Shown: positions 57,264-64,000 of the stretch, piece by piece | How positions within the stretch are numbered: the stretch's first letter is position 1 | Layout: each line of letters opens with the position of its first letter | Origin: Nemertoderma westbladi | Lineage: Eukaryota > Xenacoelomorpha > Nemertodermatida > Nemertodermatidae | Assembly (NCBI GenBank): GCA_032718475.1 | Contig: JAUCBJ010006658.1 | Location: forward strand, 21,738-85,737 | Length of the DNA: 64,000 nucleotides | Reading direction: 5' to 3' | The notes under the pieces: generated by a model | The model's database searches: none | Told to the model about the DNA's origin: nothing | Seen by the model: the letters and a program-made list of their open reading frames with translations, nothing else | Position numbers and translations under genes: made by a program

Positions 57264-58486
57264 TGTAAAAGCTTTTGTGGGATAACTGATTCGTTTGCCT
57301 TGTTGGCCAGTTCCCCCCCAGTCGCTAAGAATACTCTCAAAGTGATCTACAGCTAAAAATAGTGCAAGTTACCAGCTTATTGGCTGATTTGCTGTACGCA
57401 GGCATCTGGGCTCTGTTTAATCGGCCAACAAGCCTAGGGAGGTTGCGTCATAGCCTTGTTTTGTATCTCCCAATAGAATTTGAGTTATCCTTGATGTTGA
57501 CCTATCACAGAGTACTGAACTGAAAATTTCCTATCTCACTGCTCTTTCTCTGTGTTGAACGGGAGCTTCGTGGAATAAGGGAGTTGGTATCCTCGTATAG
57601 AGCAGTAGTCACGAGTTTTTCAAAGCCAAGAAAGAACGGCTTTGTAGTGTTTTATGCTTTCTGCTTTTTAGCTCAACACTAGGAGGTTTAATTATAAGGA
57701 CATATATCCTTTATCTGACTGATGATCAAACAAAACTGACCTGGCGGCTGACCAAACGCACCTGATGACTGATTGATTGTCTTAACTCAAAACAACTGGC
57801 CCGATTGATCTGTCAATACTGTACTGCTATTTGTTATCGGTTATTCATTATATTTGTTGATGAATTATTATATTGGAATAACGAGAAATAACCCCGACAC
57901 CCAATATTCTTGATATACCGAAGGTAAGAGAGAAAGGTTACCAATAACGATTGTGACTTATGTTAAAGTGGTTTGAAGTGAATCTAATGTTATTTGATAG
58001 ACCCTACATGAGTCAGCCTGTGTTCCTTTTATATGTGACTAAAATCAGTAAAGATTGGCAGATTAGTGTGCAGTATTGTGCAGCATTGTGTGCGAGTGAG
58101 TCTGTTAAAGAAACATTTCCTAAAGAATGTGCCATATATGTGAAATATAATTAAACCATATCGTTGTGAGTAGTTTAAGTCATAACTCTGTTTATATAGA
58201 TAAAGCGCCACGTCCTAAAGGAACTGTTAATATTCCCGAAGGTGAATAATATTGTCAGAGATTATATAATACTGTCAGTCGAATAATACATTAGGCTTAC
58301 ATAGCAACAAAATTAAACCGTCGAACCCAATCTCCCGGGAATATCCAGCGGGTGAATGGTCGCGCACGGATTGGTTTCGACTAGTGTAGTGAATGAAATA
58401 CTTGTCATAGGCTAAAAAGCGATTTAATATCTAGAAGACATCTTAATTTGGCGGGTTAAACTGCCAAAGGTCTAAAAGCGCGAACA
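57264..58486 (+). repeat. 5' LTR of BEL element 2
   Basis: 1223 bp from TGTAAAAGCTTTTGTGG to AAAAGCGCGAACA. It aligns along its length with the reverse complement of the element-1 LTRs but is clearly diverged, so the two elements are different lineages of one family. Confidence 0.9.
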
Positions 58487-59785
58487 TTAAAGGATATTGC
58501 TTCTTTGTTGCAGTAAGCAATAAAGTTGAAAGTACCGGTCAACCGGTAAACCTGAACCGGTACATTCTGTAGGTCAGTAGGCCTAACTGTCCCAACCGGT
58601 ACTTCCGTATAAGTACACTAGTATTATTCGATTTGATTGTTGTATACCAAGATCAAGTATATTTAACTACTGATTATCTGTTGTACAAGTACTCGTACCT
58701 AATTTAGGGTTTAGTGTACAGTACTTTCCGAAGTAATTATTGTAGACATTATATTTGTGTTGTAAAGTGGTTGATAGGCACATTCGATTAGCTCTATTAA
58801 CTTCTAGGTAGGAACACTCCGTGATACATAACGTAGAACCTATAGCGATACGGCTATAGGTCGTCAGGCGGTGGTATTTTCCTATCTAGACAACGCAGTG
58901 TATTTACTACTACTTATTATTTCAAATACCGTAGTACCCTGTCCGTTGTAATAACCGGTTTTCTAACCCTTTGTTAGGCTGGTTTGTAGACTTCTTGTAA
59001 AAATACCCTAAAAATTCGTATTTGTGTTTTTGTAAATTTTTTGTGTTTATTTAGAGATTGTAATTTCACCCGAATTGTACGTAATTTGTAGTATTAAGTA
59101 ACTTAGGTAAATTAGTATTATTTGTTTTAGTGTCCTATACGTAACACTTCACTGAAAGCGCACCGCTTTGTGTAGTGATTACTCCCCAGAAATAATAACA
59201 TTTATTTCAAACATAGACAAAACCCATTAAAACGGGTATATATATTATAAATCAAATCTAACGATTTATAAATAGTAGGCCTACCATACAACCACTAGGT
59301 CTCCATATCAGTTGGACTACTGCTCAAATAACGGTAATAAAGTAAGTAAAGTAACAAAGTAACCCTAAAGTAACAGAAATTCAATTATTTGAAATAATTG
59401 ATATACCGGTATTTACGATAGGCCTATTATCTTTATTTCTATAAATCTAGGCTGAAATTATACCGGCACTTGTAATTAATTCTATTTCAGAATTATATAT
59501 CCTACAAACTGTAAGCTGTATACCGGTATTCCAGATAGGCCTATTATATATTTGTATATATTTGTGTTAAAATTATACCGGTATTCGGAGATAAACCTAG
59601 TCTGTAATAATACTTATATAGTTATATATACTATAAGTATACCGGTATTCTAATATATTATATATATATCACGCTACATTGAGTAGCAGTACCGGTAATT
59701 AATTATTAGGCTAACAGTTAATACTGAGTTACTAGACTTGCTCAGACTGTAATACAGCAGTAGACATTCAACGGTAAACATAGTC
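58487..59785 (+). other. Untranslated leader of BEL element 2
   Basis: 1.3 kb without an ORF. It shares ATTGCTTCTTT and GTTGAAAGTACCGGT with the start of the element-1 leader. The last ~350 bp hold three tandem ~115-bp units, each with ATACCGGTAT and AGGCCTATTAT. Confidence 0.65.
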
Positions 59786-62700
59786 ATGTCTGATACTAAG
59801 CAGAACCTGTCAGACAGTATATTAGATGTAACTATCTGCGACTCAGATAGAGACGCACAACCGTCTGGTCGTAAATCTAGTTCACCTCCCACTGTGAGGA
59901 AGGTCATCCCTCCAGTAGTAATAACAGAACCTAGGCTAGTCCAACATCGTAGGTCTATCATAGGCACTCGAGCTCAGGTCAAGCGGGACCAACAAGCAGC
60001 GGAACAGCAACAACCCGCTAGTCAAGAACTTATTCCTCAGCGGCCCAGCAGCTCCAGTAGTGAGGATACTGTAGAGCTGACACCCGAGAGCGGAGCAGAG
60101 AGGACGGATGCGGTTTATACGGATCCCCTTCTCATCCTTCCTGCAGCCATGCTCGCTGGGTTATTGATCGCGGTGGAAGAACACCAGATCGATTGGGCGA
60201 GGAGTCAACGATCAACTAGAGATAGTTATGCGGGGTACACGAGGGAAGAATTGAAGTCTATTGTTGAGTCGCAATGGAACTTCCCCGGACCCGGACTCCC
60301 GTTTGATTTATCAGAAGCTGCCTGGGAAGACATACACCGGATGGGAGTAGCCAAGGAAACCATCGATCCAGCTGTATGGAAGAGGTCCGCAGCCGGATAC
60401 GCACAGGGATTCTTCAGCTCTATGGAGCGAGTAGAAAGACAACTATTTAAACAACCTCAAGGACCTCAAGAGCAGGAACAGCTGCTTTATCAAGTTAGAG
60501 AAAGAGTTCTGCGAATTAGGCTAATCTTATCCGCCTTTGAGGAGGCTTCTAAAAGAAGACAAGACACGTCGTTGCAAGTTGCCGTAAAGACTTGGCTTCA
60601 AAGGGTGAGACACCAGGTTCAAGGAGCAGCTCAGTGGAAAGTTCAGTTGGAGGAGCGCTCAACCCATGGAGAATCGACGGACGCTACTTTTTCCCAAGTG
60701 GAAAGTGAAGCGACGGCAGAGAAACCGCATAAGAAGGATGCCATTGATATCTATCTGTCAGACTATCAGCGTTTTTTGGGAGATGAAGAGTTGAGGAGAA
60801 GGCTAGAGGGACTTAGCCCTAATAGCGAAGGAGCCAAACTTGTGTTAGATGCGATTGATGTGGATAGGTTAGCGGCGAACCAAGCTAAATTCGATGAACA
60901 ACTCCGCATCGCTAGAGAAAGGGAAGAACAAGTAAGGAAAAAACGTATAGAAGACAGAAAGATAGCAGCAGTGGCAGAGGCAGAAAGAAAAGCGGCAGCG
61001 GCAGAGGCAAAAGCGGCAGCGGCAGCGGCAAAAGCGGCAGCAGTGGCGGAAGCAGAACGAAAAGCGGCAGCGGCAGAGGCAAAAGCGGCAGCGGCAGCGG
61101 CAAAAGCGGCAGCAGTGGCGGAAGCAGAACGAAAAGCGGCAGCGGCAGAGGCAAAAGCGGCAGCAGCAGAGGCAAAAGCGGCAGCAGTGGCGGAAGTAGA
61201 ACGAAAAGCGGCTGAAGAGATCATCCAACTGGAGTTGGAAAATCTTCAAGAGAAGCAAGACGACTTCAGTAAACAGTTAGCAGCTAGTAATATGCAGATG
61301 ATGAGTCGATCTACTTCCAAAAGACAGGGGTATACATCATCTGAGGAAGGCGATACCACCGACACTGAAGGCGGAAGAAATCGATCTCGCCTAAGCAGAC
61401 GTAAAAGAACATTCCACCGGCAGAAATTGCCTGATTTGCCTCCAGCTGTTAGAAGGCAACTAAATAACACCAAAGTAGGTAGTACAGAACCCACAGACCA
61501 AATGATTACAATAGAAAGACTCCCTACTATAGTAGATGAGCCTGAAATAAGTAGGCCTGTTTTTGAAATCACCCCTTCGGTAATAGATACACCTGTGCTC
61601 CCTGAAGCTACATATAAATTCCCTCTGCATAGCACTAAGCTACCTGTGCCCCGTAGAACTGCCCAGGAGACAGTTCAGGTCCTGGACCCCGAGCGAAATA
61701 TTCCAATTTTGTCGCCCGTTGTCCCTTGTCTGCCCGCTACGACGTTGGCGGATCCCGTTTCGGCGGTTGATTGGGTAGACGAGAGACGGCGGGGGATGGA
61801 TATTCTCCTCGGAGAGATGAAGGAGAATCGGAGACTCTCCTCCCAACAGGTCCGAGAGTTGGAAGGGACTGTCCAACATTTAAAGGGAACAGTGAGGGAA
61901 AGTAAGTTAGAGTTGCAAGAAGTGCAGCAAAATATCGCGCTAGAGCGCGATAAATTAGTAAATTTACAAAAGGGTATACCACCACCCCCTGTAACAATGT
62001 GTCAACCCATTAGGTCTGAAGTATCTCATGCGCAAGGTGTGGAGCCTACACGCATTTATACTGCTAGCGAAGTAGAAACTCCTATAGTGAACCCTATTAA
62101 GGGTAATTATAGACCTGTTGGTAATGATATTCCCTATGGAACTGATCATATTCCGAGAAATTTATATACCGATAACTCGATATTAAACAGCACGATGGCC
62201 CAAGAAAGTTTTACGCGTCAAATGGCTAGAACCGAAGCCCGGCAAGCGGTAAAGGTGGGAGAGATCGTCAAGTTCAATGGAGATGAGATGAAATGGTTAC
62301 CTTTTAATGAATATTACAAAGATAACATACAGAACTCTGTACTATCTAATGGAGAAAAACTTAGATACCTCATCGAGTGCTTGGAAGGATCTCCCAAGTT
62401 AATGGCGTTAAAGTTTATTGGACATCCAGACGGATTAAGACAAGTTTGGGACACACTAAACATCAGGTATGGTAATAGGACTAACATAGCTAGGTATTTA
62501 TATGCGAAATTAATGGCGCCCCGAAAGTTTCTTAGCAGCGGGATTATAGAGTTTTCCGATGAGATTCAGGAGATCTGTAGACAACTAGATTGGTTAGGTA
62601 AGTCTCATGAATACCAGAATTCTATGGTTGTAGGAGCCTTAGCATCTACTTTGCCCAAGGGTGGAGTAGGTACACGCTGGGACAAGAAGGTGTTATATAT

Positions 62701-64000
62701 GATGGAACAACAACGACGAGACCCTACCATGAGTGATCTCATGTCATTCTTAGATAGAGAAGTGAAATTACAGCTCCTAAGGCAGTCCAGAGAGAAGACA
62801 TTGGAAAACAAGGTAAGTGAGAAACCCGTTTCTAGGAGAAGGGTAACACCAGTATGTTATACCGACGATGGTGAAAGCCAAACTTCTCAAGGAGAGGACA
62901 ACGGGAAAGACACTGACAGATCTTATTATGTCAATAAAATGCCTAAAGATCAGGTAAGTAAATCCGAGTCTCGACCCAATGACAGAAGGGAACCGGTACA
63001 AAAAACCCTTCCTACGTCTCCTAAAAGAATTCAGGTGAGAAAGCCCGAGGAAAGAACAAGTGTGCACCACATAGCACAGGTTAAAGTAAGTAACATCAAG
63101 CCGAAATGTGTGCTGTGCGACGGGCCCCACCGTTTAAATGCGTGTGATAAATTCCTGAGGAAATCACTTGAGGATAGACGTGAAGTCATGTGGGATAAGC
63201 GGTTGTGTTATAATTGCCTCAGACGAGGACACCAACGGCGAACCTGTTTCTCTGACATAAAGGTGTGCAAAGTGTGGTGCGAAACATCATATCTTGTTGC
63301 ACGCTGAATTCGATCGAAATAGTCCGAATCAGGTAAGTGATTCCGAGCTACATGTCCAATTCAGTGATGTGAACGACACTGATCAATCTGAGATGGAAGG
63401 ATTCTATACAGATGAGTTCTCCGACGAAAACGAATCCTGTTACATGATAAATACCGCAGTGTATCGAGCACTCACATATGAAAAGGATACAGACAACGAC
63501 TTCACTCTAACTACTTCTGAACGACAACCATCTTGGAAAGAGCCATCTTCCAATGTAGGGATCCGAGAGTTTCCTGTGGTGCAAGTAAGGGTTCACGGAC
63601 CTGAGAGGAGTTATGTAGTAAACGCCCTCCTGGACTCCGGCAGCACAGGAACATTCATCGATAAAGAGTTAGCCGAAGATATATTTGCTGGACAACCCAA
63701 GTTCCAAACTAAGCTCAATATGTCGGGCATTATGCAAGTTTGGAAATCTACAATAACAGCTGATTATTATGTCGGAGCGTTGTCCACCCCCCAGGACGAA
63801 TTAGGAAAAAACAGCATAAGGTCAGTGAAAATGGTGGCTATAAAGAACTTCGCTACTACTCAGGCAGACCTTTATGATTGGGATGAGGATGAGAGCATCC
63901 AACATCTTAACATACCTCGATTCCAGACTGATTATCCTGGAGTGCAAATACTCATCGGCCAAAACGCGCATGAGGCGCTGGAGACGTTAGAGAAACGACC
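59786..64000 (+). CDS. BEL/Pao gag-pol (element 2), one frameshift, truncated by window end
   Basis: Open for 1173 codons from MSDTKQNLSDSIL. Residues about 112-292 (DPLLILPAAMLAGLL to QLEERST) form a block absent from element 1. A long helix of three 26-residue units rich in Ala, Glu and Lys follows (60965-61215). Then come the DUF1759-like gag core (GDEMKWLPFNEYYKDN, about 62280) and zinc knuckles CVLCDGPHRLNAC and CYNCLRRGHQRRTCFSD. One extra G at about 63262 shifts the frame in the knuckle region. The other frame continues with the aspartic protease LLDSGSTGTF (about 63627) to the window end. Gag forms particles and binds RNA; the protease matures the polyprotein. RT and integrase would lie beyond. 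Confidence 0.9.

Larger units (their letters stand above)
57264..64000 (+). mobile_element. BEL/Pao LTR retrotransposon (element 2), runs off the window
   Basis: It starts with an LTR at 57264 directly after ACTATCAC. Copy 1 has ACTATCAC followed by TCAAGATG (14140-14155), so the target site is known and the duplication is predicted to be ATCAC or shorter. The order LTR, leader, gag, protease is the same as in element 1, but on the plus strand. The 3' part and second LTR lie beyond 64000. Confidence 0.9.

Noticed and set aside
60766-61258. Minus-strand ORFs opposite the Ala/Glu-rich part of gag (Leu-Pro and Cys-Arg rich texts)
   Set aside because: Antisense shadows of the GCGGCAGC repeats in the sense gag frame.

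Overview
The window looks like nuclear DNA of an animal, most likely a marine invertebrate. It is AT-rich and coding-poor, with BEL/Pao-type LTR retrotransposons, several non-LTR (LINE) fragments, a DUF4806-type transposon gene, C2H2 zinc-finger genes and one DHRS1-like dehydrogenase exon. The very frequent octamers TAGGCCTA and TACCGGTA and the heptamer TACAGTA recall echinoderm or other deuterostome genomes, but that placement is inference. There is no operon structure, no rRNA and no CRISPR array.

Layout. Two direct copies of a segment of about 15.9 kb make up the frame of the window. Copy 1 is about 1-14147 and copy 2 runs from about 15918 to 57263. Copy 2 is stretched by nested insertions. 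Shared landmarks, in order, are an integrase-core fragment, a 21-bp minisatellite, a GTCGAC foldback element, a long gene-free stretch, a C2H2 zinc-finger gene on the minus strand (444 aa in copy 1, 835 aa in copy 2), a ~155-bp tandem array, a LINE RT tail and a ~110-bp tandem array. Between the copies (14148-15917) lie a minisatellite, a LINE endonuclease fragment and more of the integrase-core pseudogene.

Nested insertions can be dated relative to one another because one copy often preserves the empty site. Copy 1 alone carries a solo BEL LTR (2366-3525, TSD GACTC). Copy 2 alone carries a LINE (18161 to 45874, ~10-bp TSD). That LINE is itself split by a 25,001-bp block (18860-43860) bordered by 11-bp direct repeats. 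Copy 2 also carries a TIR element with a 9-bp TSD (46169-47784), a LINE fragment with a 9-bp TSD (55014-56349) and a BEL element that begins at 57264 and runs off the window.

The 25-kb block holds a minus-strand LINE tail, a CpG-rich satellite array split by a 4.6-kb TIR transposon (23422-28034, TSD CT), a complete 12.1-kb BEL/Pao element on the minus strand (30191-42315, TSD AAACT, LTRs nearly identical) and a DHRS1-like exon. The BEL element has lost its reverse transcriptase but carries an unrecognised Cys-rich ORF in the env position.

The likeliest genuine host genes are the two zinc-finger paralogues, both intronless and reading through hundreds of codons, and perhaps the DHRS1-like exon, which has one frameshift. 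The most unusual signal is a set of micro-insertions seen by comparing the paralogous copies: TA becomes TACAGTA or TAGGCCTA. These look like excision footprints of TA-targeting transposons, and the same motifs are strewn across the whole window.
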